Part shown: piece after piece, positions 30,230 through 38,915 of the stretch
How the letters are laid out: the number at the start of each line of letters is the position of its first letter
Numbering within the stretch: the stretch's first letter is position 1
Assembly: GCF_028888695.1 (NCBI RefSeq)
Contig: NZ_PNFF01000002.1
Span: 575,001 to 635,000 of the forward strand
Source: Bacillus methanolicus
Lineage (GTDB): Bacteria; Bacillota; Bacilli; Bacillales; Cytobacillaceae
Reading direction: 5' to 3'
Length of the DNA stretch: 60,000 nt
Translations under genes and position numbers: made by a program
Notes under the pieces: model-generated
What the model was told of the DNA's origin: nothing
What the model saw: only the letters and a program-made list of their open reading frames with translations
Databases searched by the model: none

Positions 30230-31837
30230 ATGAAGCCCGAGATTGAATCGAAACAGCTTGTTAAAGGAGCGTTTTTATTAACAATCGCTGCCCTCATTAT
30301 TAAAATTTTAAGTGCCATTTACCGGGTACCATTTCAAAATATTGCAGGCGACATAGGCTTTTACATATATCAGCAAGTTTATCCATTTTATGGAGCGGCT
30401 GTTGCTCTCTCTACCTATGGGTTTCCGGTCGTCATTTCAAAACTTTATGCAGAGATGATAACTGTAAATGATAGGGAAGGAGCCAAACAGCTTTTAATGA
30501 TCTCTTTCTTTTTTTTATTGATGCTTGGGCTGGTTTGTTTTTTTGGTTTGTATGTCGGTGCAGGCTGGTTGTCAGGGCTTATGGGGGATCCAAATCTTGT
30601 TCCGTTATTTAAAGTTATATCACTTGTTTTTCTGATCTTTCCGTTTATCTCTGTATTAAGAGGTTATTTTCAAGGAAAAAATGACATGGTACCGACTGCC
30701 GTTTCACAGATTGGTGAACAAACTGTCAGAGTTGCGACAATCTTGATCTTATCGTCCGTTTTTATAGCGAAGGATTATTCTCTTTATGTTGTCGGCGCCG
30801 GAGCTGCGTTCGGTTCGGTTACCGGCGCACTTATATCGGCTTTTATTTTATGGTTTTTTCTTAGAAAAAAAAATAAAACAAGCGTATTTTCAAAAGGTTT
30901 TAGGCTGACTCGTTCTCAGACGGTCCAAATAATAAAGACGTTGTCCATTGAGGGAACAGCGATCTGTATTGCGGGAATGCTGTTGATTTTCATTCAATTG
31001 GCAGATTCATTCAATTTATATTCCTTGCTTATTGCTTCAGGCGCAGGTCGAGAAGAGGCAAAAGTCCTGAAAGGAATTTATGATCGAGGCCAGCCGCTCA
31101 TCCAGCTTGGAACCGTAGCAGCGACTTCATTGTCTTTAACAATTGTGCCGCTGATTTCACGTGAAAAATTAAAAGCGAATAAAGATCTTTTGTTGGAAAA
31201 TATAAAATCGGCTATTCAAATCAGTGTGATTATTGGAATAGGTGCTTCGGTCGGATTATGGAGCATAATTGAGCCGACAAATAAAATGCTTTTTGAAAAC
31301 ACAGAAGGCTCTAATGTACTGGCTGTATTAAGTTTCATTATTTTACTAAGTTCCGTTATTATTACTTTATCCAGCATTCTTCAGGGAATGGGCTATACAC
31401 TATTTCCTGCTTTGATTATCTTAGCCGGATTTGCTTTAAAGATTTTAGGCAATCTTTTCTTAGTTCCTTCTTTCAGCCTTATGGGAGCGGCGATGGCATC
31501 TATAGTGACGTTGGCTTTTATCATGATATTATTAATGGTGAAAGTCCGGATGATTATTGGAACCCGCTTGTTATCCACCCGCATGTTTTTTGTTGTCGGG
31601 TTGGCGGCAGGAGGAATGGCTGTGATCCTGCATGTTTATATAACGATTTCGGATCGGCTCTTTTATATAAGTGAAGCAGGCCGTGCTGCATCAGCGATCC
31701 AGGCTGTCAGCGCCGTTGGAATTGGCGGGCTTGTCTATTTATGGACCATCTTAAGAGGACATATACTTAAGAAAGAAGAAATAGCCATGCTTCCATTCGG
31801 AAGCAAGTTATTGTTATTACTGCCAAAAAAGGATTAG
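30230..31837 (+). CDS. yabM: Polysaccharide/lipid flippase-like membrane protein (YabM, SpoVB family)
   Basis: About 535 residues with roughly 14 hydrophobic segments: the MVF/MOP flippase superfamily that includes SpoVB and MurJ-type proteins. The N-terminal KGAFLLTIAALIIKILSAIYR and YRVPFQNIAGDIGFYIY segments are typical. It likely moves a lipid-linked sugar across the membrane; the substrate is unknown. An open frame extends to 29948, but that passes through the spoVT terminator and repeat unit G; ATG 30230 follows GGAAGGGG. Confidence 0.92.
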   Translation: MKPEIESKQLVKGAFLLTIAALIIKILSAIYRVPFQNIAGDIGFYIYQQVYPFYGAAVALSTYGFPVVISKLYAEMITVNDREGAKQLLMISFFFLLMLGLVCFFGLYVGAGWLSGLMGDPNLVPLFKVISLVFLIFPFISVLRGYFQGKNDMVPTAVSQIGEQTVRVATILILSSVFIAKDYSLYVVGAGAAFGSVTGALISAFILWFFLRKKNKTSVFSKGFRLTRSQTVQIIKTLSIEGTAICIAGMLLIFIQLADSFNLYSLLIASGAGREEAKVLKGIYDRGQPLIQLGTVAATSLSLTIVPLISREKLKANKDLLLENIKSAIQISVIIGIGASVGLWSIIEPTNKMLFENTEGSNVLAVLSFIILLSSVIITLSSILQGMGYTLFPALIILAGFALKILGNLFLVPSFSLMGAAMASIVTLAFIMILLMVKVRMIIGTRLLSTRMFFVVGLAAGGMAVILHVYITISDRLFYISEAGRAASAIQAVSAVGIGGLVYLWTILRGHILKKEEIAMLPFGSKLLLLLPKKD

Positions 31838-31849
31838 GAGACGAACCAT

Positions 31850-33313
31850 ATGGCCAAAAAAATTGTCATTGTCGGACTTGGTGCGGGAGATCTAAACCAG
31901 CTCCCTTTAGGAATATATAAAAAACTAACCGAAAGTAAAAACGTCTATTTGCGGACAAGAGAGCACCCAGTTGTTCGCGAGCTCGAAAAAGAGGGAGTTC
32001 ATTACGAGTCGTTTGACTATATTTATGAGAAACATGACCGATTTGAAGATGTTTATGAGGAGATTTGTACGGTACTGCTTCAACAAGCAGCTGCACAAAC
32101 AATTGTTTATGCAGTGCCCGGTCATCCACTTGTAGCGGAAAGAACGGTACAGCTTTTGTTAGAAAGAGGAAAAGAACAGGGGATTGAAATAGAAATTGGA
32201 GGAGGTCAAAGTTTTCTTGATGCCCTTTTTCAAGCTTTAAAAATCGATCCGATTGAAGGATTTCAGCTCCTCGATGGCACATTTTTAAAACGGGATGACA
32301 TCAATCTTACCCAGCACGTTATTATTGGCCAAGTGTATGATTCTTTTGTTGCTTCCGAAGTGAAACTGACTTTGATGCAAAAGCTTCCTGATGACTATGA
32401 AGTCTATATTGTGACAGCTGCCGGCAGCAAAGAGGAGAGCGTTAAGAAAATCCCGCTTTACGAACTGGACAGGGAAGTGGAGTTAAACAATTTAACATCT
32501 GTATACATTCCGCCGGTTTCTGATGAAAAGGTGCTATATAAAGAATTTGCAAAGCTTAGGGAAATTATCGCCGAGTTAAGAGGACCGAACGGATGTCCAT
32601 GGGATAAAAAACAAACACATCAATCACTAAAAAAATATCTAATTGAAGAAGCTTACGAATTAATAGAAGCGATTAACAATGACGATATTGATCATATGAT
32701 TGAAGAACTTGGCGACGTGCTCTTGCAAGTAATGCTACATGCACAAATTGGGGAAGATGAAGGGTTCTTTTCCATCGATGATATCGTAGAATCGATATCT
32801 GCAAAAATGATCAGGCGCCACCCTCATGTATTCGATGATACGGTAGCAGAGAATGTAGAAACGGTTCTGCAAAATTGGGAGCAGATTAAAAAGGCTGAAA
32901 AAGGTGACAAGCCTTCATCTATGTTAAAAGGGGTAGGAAGCGGTCTGCCTAATTTGTTGAGAGCATTTGCTTTACAAAAAGAAGCGGCAAAAGTTGGTTT
33001 TGATTGGAAAGAAATTCAGCCTGCTTGGGAGAAAGTAAAAGAAGAATTAGAAGAGTTTCAGAATGAACTTGTAAAACCGGAACAGAATGAGAATTTGTAT
33101 AAGGAGTATGGGGATTTGCTTTTTGCTCTTGTAAATATTGCCCGGTTTTGCAATATTGATCCGGAAGAAGCTTTGTTTGAGGCTAATCAAAAATTCATCC
33201 GCAGATTTTCTTATGTTGAGCAGAAAGTAAACGAAAGCGGCAAATCCTTTGACCGATTTACATTAGAAGAACTTGATTCGTTTTGGGACGAAGCAAAAAA
33301 ACAAGGTTTATGA
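31850..33313 (+). CDS. yabN: Fusion of tetrapyrrole methylase-like domain and MazG pyrophosphohydrolase (YabN)
   Basis: The 487-residue protein has an N-terminal SAM/tetrapyrrole-methylase-like domain (about 1-220, IVIVGLGAGDLNQLPLG) and C-terminal tandem MazG domains (about 230-487) with LRGPNGCPWDKKQTHQSL and EELGDVLLQVMLHAQ (EExxE-type metal sites). MazG hydrolyses aberrant NTPs or (p)ppGpp-linked pools in other bacteria; the methylase role is unknown. AGGAG precedes ATG 31850, 12 bp after yabM. Confidence 0.95.
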   Translation: MAKKIVIVGLGAGDLNQLPLGIYKKLTESKNVYLRTREHPVVRELEKEGVHYESFDYIYEKHDRFEDVYEEICTVLLQQAAAQTIVYAVPGHPLVAERTVQLLLERGKEQGIEIEIGGGQSFLDALFQALKIDPIEGFQLLDGTFLKRDDINLTQHVIIGQVYDSFVASEVKLTLMQKLPDDYEVYIVTAAGSKEESVKKIPLYELDREVELNNLTSVYIPPVSDEKVLYKEFAKLREIIAELRGPNGCPWDKKQTHQSLKKYLIEEAYELIEAINNDDIDHMIEELGDVLLQVMLHAQIGEDEGFFSIDDIVESISAKMIRRHPHVFDDTVAENVETVLQNWEQIKKAEKGDKPSSMLKGVGSGLPNLLRAFALQKEAAKVGFDWKEIQPAWEKVKEELEEFQNELVKPEQNENLYKEYGDLLFALVNIARFCNIDPEEALFEANQKFIRRFSYVEQKVNESGKSFDRFTLEELDSFWDEAKKQGL

Positions 33314-33340
33314 TAAAAATAACAGGGGAGAGTGATAGAA

Positions 33341-33607
33341 TTGCGTCTCGATAAATTTTTAAAAGTTTCCCGGCTTATTAAACGCCGGACATTAGCAAAA
33401 GAAGTTTCAGACCAGGGAAGGATTGCGATTAACGGCCAGCAAGCGAAAGCCAGTTCTACAGTTAAAGAGGGAGATGAACTGACCATCCGGTTTGGCCAAA
33501 AGATCGTAACTGTAAAAGTAGAAAAGCTTCAAGAAACTTCCCGAAAAGAAGAAGCGGCTGAAATGTACTCTGTCATAAAAGAAGAGCGAATACAGGAATC
33601 AGAATAA
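33341..33607 (+). CDS. rqcP: S4-domain ribosome quality control protein RqcP (YabO)
   Basis: The 88-residue S4 RNA-binding protein (RLDKFLKVSRLIKRRTLAKE and the GRIAINGQQAKASS segment) is known as RqcP/YabO. It works with RqcH on split 60S subunits in alanine tailing of stalled nascent chains. The frame opens at GTG 33332, but TTG 33341 gives the family N-terminus MRLDKFLK, with GGGGAG upstream. It is tightly linked to yabN (27-bp gap). Confidence 0.95.
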   Translation: MRLDKFLKVSRLIKRRTLAKEVSDQGRIAINGQQAKASSTVKEGDELTIRFGQKIVTVKVEKLQETSRKEEAAEMYSVIKEERIQESE

Positions 33608-33615
33608 CAAAGGAA

Positions 33616-33645
33616 AGCGGAGGTTTCATCCTCCGCTCTTGTTCT
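33616..33645 (+). terminator. Terminator after rqcP
   Basis: AGCGGAGG (33616-33623) pairs with CCTCCGCT (33630-33637). The tail CTTGTTCTATT is only moderately T-rich. Confidence 0.6.
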
Positions 33646-33670
33646 ATTTATCCTTCATTTTTCATACACA
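33643..33670 (+). promoter_or_regulatory. Possible sigma-E promoter of yabP
   Basis: CATACACA (33663-33670) is one base off the -10 consensus CATACANT. A weak TCTATTT lies 13 bp upstream. yabP-yabQ are sigma-E genes in B. subtilis. Confidence 0.4.
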
Positions 33671-33708
33671 TGTACAAAGGTTGTACTAAGTGAATGTGAG
33701 GGATGATG

Positions 33709-34011
33709 ATGAGTCAATATTACGAAACAAATTCAAGCAAAGGCCCCGTCCAGGAACATGACATCATTATGAGGAGCAGGCGATTGCTTGATATAACAGG
33801 GGTCAAGCAAGTAGAAAGTTTTGATAACGAGGAATTTTTGCTGGAGACTGTTATGGGTTTTCTCGCCATACGCGGTCAAAACCTGCAAATGAAAAATCTT
33901 GATGTCGATAAAGGAATTGTATCCATTAAAGGTAAAGTGTACGATATTGTTTACTTAGACGAGCATCATGGGGAGAAAGCTAAAGGAATCTTTAGCAAGT
34001 TGTTCCGATGA
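33709..34011 (+). CDS. yabP: Sporulation protein YabP
   Basis: The 100-residue YabP/YqfC-type protein has the HDIIMRSRRLLDITGVKQVESFD core. In B. subtilis it is made in the mother cell and is needed with YabQ for cortex-related steps. Three ATG codons in a row (33703, 33706, 33709) are possible; the last has the best spacing from GTGAGGGA and gives the family length. Its stop overlaps the yabQ start by 4 bases (ATGA), so the two are coupled. Confidence 0.94.
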   Translation: MSQYYETNSSKGPVQEHDIIMRSRRLLDITGVKQVESFDNEEFLLETVMGFLAIRGQNLQMKNLDVDKGIVSIKGKVYDIVYLDEHHGEKAKGIFSKLFR

Positions 34012-34640
34012 CGCTGTCGACACAGTTCATTACGATGCTGGCCATGATTGGCATGGGCAGCTATTTCGGGGCCGCTTTAGATACGTATAACCGGTTTTTA
34101 CAGCGTTCTCGCCGCAAGAAATGGATTGTTTTTATTAATGATTTATTGTTTTGGCTGTTGCAGGCACTTATCATCTTTTACGTTTTGTTTCTTGTTAATA
34201 AAGGAGAAATAAGGTTTTTTATTTTTATTGCTCTTTTGTGCGGATTTGCTGCGTACCAAAGTTTGATCAAACAATTGTATTTGCGTCTTTTGGAATTGGC
34301 TATTTTTATCTTTGTATCGACTTATAAGTTTATTGTAAAGACTATTCAAATGCTTATCATAAGGCCTCTTCAATCGTTATTTTTACTCGTCATTTCAATG
34401 GTAGCTATGATTGGAAGAGGTCTTTTTGCCCTTGCAAAATTTGTTTTCATGATTCTAACATTTATAGTAAGGACCCTTTTGAGTCCTATCCGGGGCTTGC
34501 TTTTCTTTTTTTGGAAGCTCATGCCGAAAAACATTAAAAAATTCGTCGAGAAGTTATATAATAAAGTGGCAGGATTTATTCACCGTTTAAAGAAATATGT
34601 TGTAAGCTTTAAAAATAGATGGAAAAATCGTAAAGAGTAG
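34008..34640 (+). CDS. yabQ: Sporulation membrane protein YabQ
   Basis: The 210-residue integral membrane protein has about five hydrophobic segments (residues 1-25, 45-65, 68-85, 90-110, 120-160) and a basic C-terminal tail rich in Lys and Arg. It matches YabQ, a mother-cell protein of the outer forespore membrane required for spore cortex formation. ATG 34008 overlaps yabP by 4 bases. divIC follows after 14 bp, but that gene is vegetative and may also be read from elsewhere. Confidence 0.93.
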   Translation: MTLSTQFITMLAMIGMGSYFGAALDTYNRFLQRSRRKKWIVFINDLLFWLLQALIIFYVLFLVNKGEIRFFIFIALLCGFAAYQSLIKQLYLRLLELAIFIFVSTYKFIVKTIQMLIIRPLQSLFLLVISMVAMIGRGLFALAKFVFMILTFIVRTLLSPIRGLLFFFWKLMPKNIKKFVEKLYNKVAGFIHRLKKYVVSFKNRWKNRKE

Positions 34641-34654
34641 GAGGTTTGCAAACG

Positions 34655-35050
34655 GTGAGTGCAATAGGAAAACGCAACATTGCCAAAATTGAAACAACGT
34701 ATTCCCGGAAGCTGGAAATGGCTGAAATCTCGGCAGGCCGAAGACGAAAACTGCTGATTAGGCGTCTCACCGTCTTTTTTATCTTTGCAGCAGCTGTGTC
34801 TTTCGCGATGATCTCAACTCTTATATCCCAAGCCTCCATCCTTGAAGAAAAACAAAAAGAAAAAAGGGCTCTTGAAGAGGAATTATCCGGCCTTAAAAAA
34901 AGGCAGGTTGTACTGGAAGAGGAAATTGTTAAATTAAACGATGACGAGTACATTGCAAAACTTGCCAGGAGAGATTATTTCCTATCTGAGAATAATGAAA
35001 TTATCTTTAACCTGCCAAAAGAGAAAAAAGAAAAATCATCCGCAAAGTAG
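34655..35050 (+). CDS. divIC: Cell division protein DivIC (FtsB-like)
   Basis: The 131-residue bitopic protein has a basic cytoplasmic N-terminus, one membrane segment (about residues 37-58) and an extracytoplasmic coiled coil (ILEEKQKEKRALEEELSGLKKR). It forms a divisome complex with FtsL and DivIB. GTG 34655, ten bases after AGGAGG, is preferred to TTG 34646, which sits inside the SD. It lies in the usual yabQ-divIC-yabR order. Confidence 0.95.
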   Translation: MSAIGKRNIAKIETTYSRKLEMAEISAGRRRKLLIRRLTVFFIFAAAVSFAMISTLISQASILEEKQKEKRALEEELSGLKKRQVVLEEEIVKLNDDEYIAKLARRDYFLSENNEIIFNLPKEKKEKSSAK

Positions 35051-35055
35051 TTTTA

Positions 35056-35085
35056 TTGACACTCTTTTTCTCAATTTTGTATAAT
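35056..35085 (+). promoter_or_regulatory. Sigma-A promoter of yabR
   Basis: TTGACA (35056-35061), 18 bp, TATAAT (35080-35085), in the divIC-yabR gap. Confidence 0.8.
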
Positions 35086-35133
35086 ATAGAATAAGTATGA
35101 TTTTTTATTTCTTTAAGGAGGAAAATTTTTTTT

Positions 35134-35583
35134 ATGTCAATCGAAGTAGGCAGCAAGTTGCAAGGTAAGGTAACAGGCATCACTAATTTCGGAGCGTTTG
35201 TGGAGCTGCCGGAAGGCTCAACAGGTCTTGTTCATATCAGTGAGGTCGCAGATAATTATGTAAAGGATATTAATGACCACTTAAAGGTTGGAGACGAAGT
35301 TGAAGTAAAGGTTATTAATGTTGAAAAAGATGGAAAGATTGGTTTATCCATTAAAAAAGCAAAAGAAAGAAGCGAACAGACTAAACCACAACAATCTTAT
35401 CCGCCTCGCTCACGTCAAGGCGGCCCGCGTCAAGGGAGAACAAACGATAACCGAAATAATAGCCGAGCCGAATCCTTCGAAGCAAAAATGGCTCGTTTCT
35501 TAAAAGACAGTGAAGATCGTTTATCGTCTTTAAAGCGCCACACCGAATCAAAACGCGGCGGAAGAGGAGCCAGACGTGGTTAA
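35134..35583 (+). CDS. yabR: S1-domain RNA-binding protein YabR
   Basis: The 149-residue protein has one S1 domain (residues 1-75: GSKLQGKVTGITNFGAFVEL, VGDEVEVKVINVEKDGKIGLS) followed by a basic, disordered Arg/Gly/Gln/Ser-rich tail of about 75 residues. It is a general-stress-type S1 protein homologous to ribosome-associated proteins such as GSP13. Its target is unknown. AAGGAGG is 11 bases before the ATG. It has its own strong promoter and terminator. Confidence 0.93.
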   Translation: MSIEVGSKLQGKVTGITNFGAFVELPEGSTGLVHISEVADNYVKDINDHLKVGDEVEVKVINVEKDGKIGLSIKKAKERSEQTKPQQSYPPRSRQGGPRQGRTNDNRNNSRAESFEAKMARFLKDSEDRLSSLKRHTESKRGGRGARRG

Positions 35584-35642
35584 GCTGACTTGCTGCTTAT
35601 TCATGATAGATAGCAGGTTTAAAACGAAATGAACTTGTATGC

Positions 35643-35673
35643 AAAAGGCAGGTCTTTTAGGCTTGCCTTTTTT
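35643..35673 (+). terminator. Terminator after yabR
   Basis: AAAAGGCA (35643-35650) pairs with TGCCTTTT (35664-35671), then two more T residues. Confidence 0.75.
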
Positions 35674-35690
35674 AAATTGTTGGAACACAT

Positions 35691-35719
35691 AAAAAGCGCC
35701 GGTGTTTAACCGGCGCTTC
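35691..35719 (-). terminator. Minimal palindrome of the repeat family, terminator on the - strand
   Basis: AAGCGCCGGT (35694-35703) pairs with ACCGGCGCTT (35709-35718), loop GTTTA. On the - strand the stem is followed by TTTTT (35695-35691). It looks like a unit H0 whose interior is deleted. It could end the transcript that contains the tRNA-Met. Confidence 0.7.
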
Positions 35720-35730
35720 CGCTTTTCTTG

Positions 35731-35850
35731 TTGTCTGGCTCCAGCGTCTAGGCCCTCGGGACATAAGCCATCCTCCTGTGGTGGCTGAAGAGCTGCCTCC
35801 TCGGAGGCTGTCTTATGCCTTTCGGGCCTGATCGAGACGCTTCCGCTTTT
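35731..35850 (+). repeat. Modular repeat unit H1
   Basis: Outer clamp AGCGTC/GACGCT, inner AGGCCC/GGGCCT, CATAAG/CTTATG, and the CCTCC/GGAGG core seen in F1/F3. The outer clamp version is unique to this unit. Confidence 0.9.
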
Positions 35851-35860
35851 CTTGTTGTCC

Positions 35861-35975
35861 AGCTCCGCCTCCTAGCCCCTCGAGGTCGCCTCACGCCTGC
35901 CGATGAAGCTAAAAAACAGCTTCACCGTCAGGGCCGCAAGCAGCTGTCGGGGCTAATCAGTCGGCTCCGCATTTC
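35861..35975 (+). repeat. Modular repeat unit H2
   Basis: Inner clamp AGCCCC/GGGGCT and tip TGAAGC/GCTTCA in place of TGAAGTC/GACTTCA, so both arms changed together. It ends GGCTCCGCATTTC, about four bases from the tRNA 3' end. Confidence 0.88.
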
Positions 35976-35979
35976 GATA

Positions 35980-36053
35980 TAGCGGCGGAGGGGATCGAAC
36001 CCCCGACCTCACGGGTATGAACCGTACGCTCTAGCCAGCTGAGCTACGCCGCC
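35980..36053 (-). tRNA. tRNA-Met (CAT), elongator type
   Basis: On the - strand the 74-nt gene starts GGCGGCGTAGCTCAGCTGG, has anticodon CAT in GGTTCATACCC, T-loop GGTTCGATCC and ends CGCCGCT plus discriminator A. The acceptor opens with a G-U pair as in the B. subtilis elongator tRNA-Met, and the initiator features are absent. CCA is not encoded, so it must be added enzymatically. It is transcribed against the neighbouring genes. Confidence 0.95.
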
Positions 36054-36075
36054 ATTGTTCAAAGGCACATGAAAT

Positions 36076-36104
36076 ATAATACATAGTTAAAAAGTTTGTG
36101 TCAA
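36076..36104 (-). promoter_or_regulatory. Sigma-A promoter of tRNA-Met
   Basis: On the - strand: TTGACA (36104-36099), 17 bp, TATTAT (36081-36076). The start point would be about 16 bp before the tRNA. Confidence 0.8.
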
Positions 36105-36244
36105 GAAATTATGCAAAGAAAAATGTCGCTTTTTAAGCAATTTTAACCAATAATAGTGAGAAAGATGATTTTTTAGGGATTAAGGGCGCAAAAAATAAAA
36201 TATTTCGATTTTTCCGTTTTCTTTTTAGATAAAAAGATGAAAAC

Positions 36245-36251
36245 AGTCGAA
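36245..36251 (+). promoter_or_regulatory. Possible Spo0A boxes upstream of spoIIE
   Basis: AGTCGAA (36245-36251) is one base off the 0A box TGTCGAA. A second weak match TTGTCCG is at 36266-36272, and a reverse-oriented near match (TTTGACA) overlaps the -35 at 36276-36282. Confidence 0.45.
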
Positions 36252-36276
36252 CGAATTTCAACTACTTGTCCGCATT

Positions 36277-36309
36277 TTGACAAACTTTTAAGAAAGCTTC
36301 TTTTATAAT
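36277..36309 (+). promoter_or_regulatory. Spo0A-type sigma-A promoter of spoIIE (21-bp spacer)
   Basis: TTGACA (36277-36282) and TATAAT (36304-36309) are both exact but 21 bp apart. This long spacing is known for Spo0A-activated promoters spoIIE and spoIIG. Confidence 0.85.
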
Positions 36310-36345
36310 AATCCCCAAATATAAAAATTAGGGGAGTGGAGTCGA

Positions 36346-38823
36346 GTGCAAAAGGTAGAACGGAATTTAATTGATTCGATAGGTGAAGTGAATTTTGAAC
36401 GGCCGAAATTGGAGCTGGCAAAGGCCCTGAAAAAATTACAAGCGAAACTGGAAACTTTTTTTATAAAGAAAGGCTACCTTTTATTATTGATCGGTTTTTT
36501 GCTAGGAAGAGCTTTAATTTTGGCGAAGTTAACTCCATTTAGCCTTCCGTTTTTTGCAGCAGTGTATTTTCTAAGAAGAGATAGAGCACCGCTCGCTTTG
36601 ATTGGATTAGTTGGAGGAGCTGCTACGATATCATTAAAAGTTGCAGTTGTAACATTTGTGGTTGTCTTTCTGTTTCTTTTTTCTTTCCGCATTTCAAAGA
36701 AATGGCTGAAAAATGAAATAAAAGCTCTCCCATTTTACGTTTTTTCAATCTTGTTGATTGGAAAAACCGCAGAAAGCTACATTTTTTCCGGACAAGTTAC
36801 TCTGTATGACGGGATGATGTCGGGTATAGACGCAAGCCTTGGTTTTATCCTTACCTTAATTTTCTTGCAAAGCATTCCATTATTAACGATAACTAAACGC
36901 CGGCAAACTTTAAAAACGGAAGAAATTGTTTGTCTAATAATAATGCTCGCTTCTGTTATGACAGGAACCATAGGCTGGTCTGTTTATGATTTATCGATTG
37001 AACATATTATGTCGCGGTACCTTGTTTTATTATTTTCATTTGTAGCAGGTGCAACCGTTGGATCGACGGTTGGGGTAGTCACTGGTTTGATTTTCAGTCT
37101 TGCTAATGTTTCGAGCTTCTACCATATGAGTCTGCTTGCGTTTGCCGGGCTCTTGGGAGGCCTTCTGAAAGAAGGGAAAAAGATTGGTGTCGCAATCGGT
37201 CTTTTCATTGCCACTTTACTAATTGGCATGTATGGCGAAGGCGGCGGACCACTGACAAAAACGTTGCTTGAATCAGCATCCGCAGTATTGTTGCTCTTTC
37301 TTACACCAACTGCTTTAACTTCCAAGCTGGCAGCATATATTCCCGGAACACCGGAATACGCAGCGGAACAGCAGCAATATATGAGAAAAATGCGTGATGT
37401 AACCGCTCAAAGAGTGGCCCAGTTTTCTAATGTTTTTCAAGCATTATCTAAAAGCTTTTCTTCTTTAGACCAAAAGGAGGCATTTGGAGAAACAGACGGC
37501 CGTGAACTGGATTATTTTTTAAGTAATGTTACCGAAAAAACGTGCCAGACATGTTTTAAGAAAGAACATTGCTGGACAAGAAACTTTAATACAACTTATG
37601 AATATATGAAAGAAATTATGCATGAGATTGACGAAGAATCGGGAACCATTTCTCAAAAGTTGTCTCGGGAATGGGAGAAGCATTGTACCCGTTCAAAAAG
37701 AGTATTGGAAGTTATACAACAAGAATTAACCTTTTATCAGGCTAATCAGAAGCTGAAAAAACAAGTTCAAGAGAGCCGTAAATTAGTAGCGGATCAGTTG
37801 CTTGGTGTTTCGGAAGTAATGGAGGATTTTGCGAAGGAAATACAAAGAGAAAGAGAAATCCATTATAAACAAGAAGAGCAAATCCTTGAAGCGCTCCAAT
37901 CATTTGGCATACACATTGAACATGTTGAAATTTACAGCTTGGATCAAGGGAATGTGGATATTGATATGACCATTCCATATTGCCGTGGGCATGGGGAATG
38001 CGAAAAACTCATTGCCCCAATGCTTTCGGACATTCTTGGAGAAACGATCATCGTGGAAGCTGAAGAATGTTCAACATTTCCGAACGGATTTTGCCATGTG
38101 ACGTTTCGGTCAGCGAAAGCTTACACAGTGGAAACAGGGGTAGCCCATGCTGCAAAGGATGGAGGGCTTGTTTCAGGAGACAGCTATTCGACGATTGAAT
38201 TAGGGTATGGCAAGTATGCGATTGCAATCAGCGACGGAATGGGCAACGGAGAACGGGCGCATTATGAGAGTAAAGAAACACTCCAATTGCTGCAAAAGAT
38301 TCTTCAATCAGGCATCGAAGAAAAAGTGGCAATTAAATCCGTTAATTCTGTTTTATCACTCAGAACAACGGATGAAATATTTTCTACTCTTGACTTAGCA
38401 ATGATCGATTTGCAAAATGCTTCCGCAAAGTTTTTAAAAATTGGTTCAACTCCAAGTTTTATAAAAAGAGGAAGCAAGATCGTAAAAATCTATTCAAGCA
38501 ATTTGCCAATAGGAATTTTACAGGACTTTGAAGTCGATGTTGTTAGTGAACAACTTAAAGCAGGAGATCTTTTGGTTATGATGAGCGACGGAGTATTTGA
38601 AGGCCCTAAACATGTTGAAAACTATGATTTATGGATGAAACGAAAACTGCAAGAATTGCAGACAGACGACCCTCAGCAAATCGCTGACTTAATCTTGGAA
38701 GAAGTCATTCGTTCGAGAGCAGGCAATATTGAAGACGATATGACCGTAGTTGTAGCAAAAATAAAGCATAACAATCCGAAGTGGGCTACCATTCCGGTTC
38801 AAGGATATAAGAAAAGAGCTTAA
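36346..38823 (+). CDS. spoIIE: Stage II sporulation protein E (PP2C phosphatase)
   Basis: The 825-residue protein has about 10 membrane segments (residues 45-330), a central FtsZ-interacting region and a C-terminal PP2C phosphatase (about 590-815) with metal-site sequences AISDGMGNGERAHYES, MMSDGVFEG and IEDDMTVVVAKI. SpoIIE dephosphorylates SpoIIAA to release sigma-F in the forespore and helps polar septation. GTG 36346 follows GGGGAGTGGAG. The 21-bp-spacer promoter matches Spo0A control. Length is close to the B. subtilis protein. Confidence 0.98.
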   Translation: MQKVERNLIDSIGEVNFERPKLELAKALKKLQAKLETFFIKKGYLLLLIGFLLGRALILAKLTPFSLPFFAAVYFLRRDRAPLALIGLVGGAATISLKVAVVTFVVVFLFLFSFRISKKWLKNEIKALPFYVFSILLIGKTAESYIFSGQVTLYDGMMSGIDASLGFILTLIFLQSIPLLTITKRRQTLKTEEIVCLIIMLASVMTGTIGWSVYDLSIEHIMSRYLVLLFSFVAGATVGSTVGVVTGLIFSLANVSSFYHMSLLAFAGLLGGLLKEGKKIGVAIGLFIATLLIGMYGEGGGPLTKTLLESASAVLLLFLTPTALTSKLAAYIPGTPEYAAEQQQYMRKMRDVTAQRVAQFSNVFQALSKSFSSLDQKEAFGETDGRELDYFLSNVTEKTCQTCFKKEHCWTRNFNTTYEYMKEIMHEIDEESGTISQKLSREWEKHCTRSKRVLEVIQQELTFYQANQKLKKQVQESRKLVADQLLGVSEVMEDFAKEIQREREIHYKQEEQILEALQSFGIHIEHVEIYSLDQGNVDIDMTIPYCRGHGECEKLIAPMLSDILGETIIVEAEECSTFPNGFCHVTFRSAKAYTVETGVAHAAKDGGLVSGDSYSTIELGYGKYAIAISDGMGNGERAHYESKETLQLLQKILQSGIEEKVAIKSVNSVLSLRTTDEIFSTLDLAMIDLQNASAKFLKIGSTPSFIKRGSKIVKIYSSNLPIGILQDFEVDVVSEQLKAGDLLVMMSDGVFEGPKHVENYDLWMKRKLQELQTDDPQQIADLILEEVIRSRAGNIEDDMTVVVAKIKHNNPKWATIPVQGYKKRA

Positions 38824-38915
38824 ACGTTTAAATTGCATTGCTCCTCTTTCATTTATGTATAAATCCCTCCTTTTCCGTCGAAAATGGTAACAACTTTTGA
38901 AACGGAGGGAGCCTA

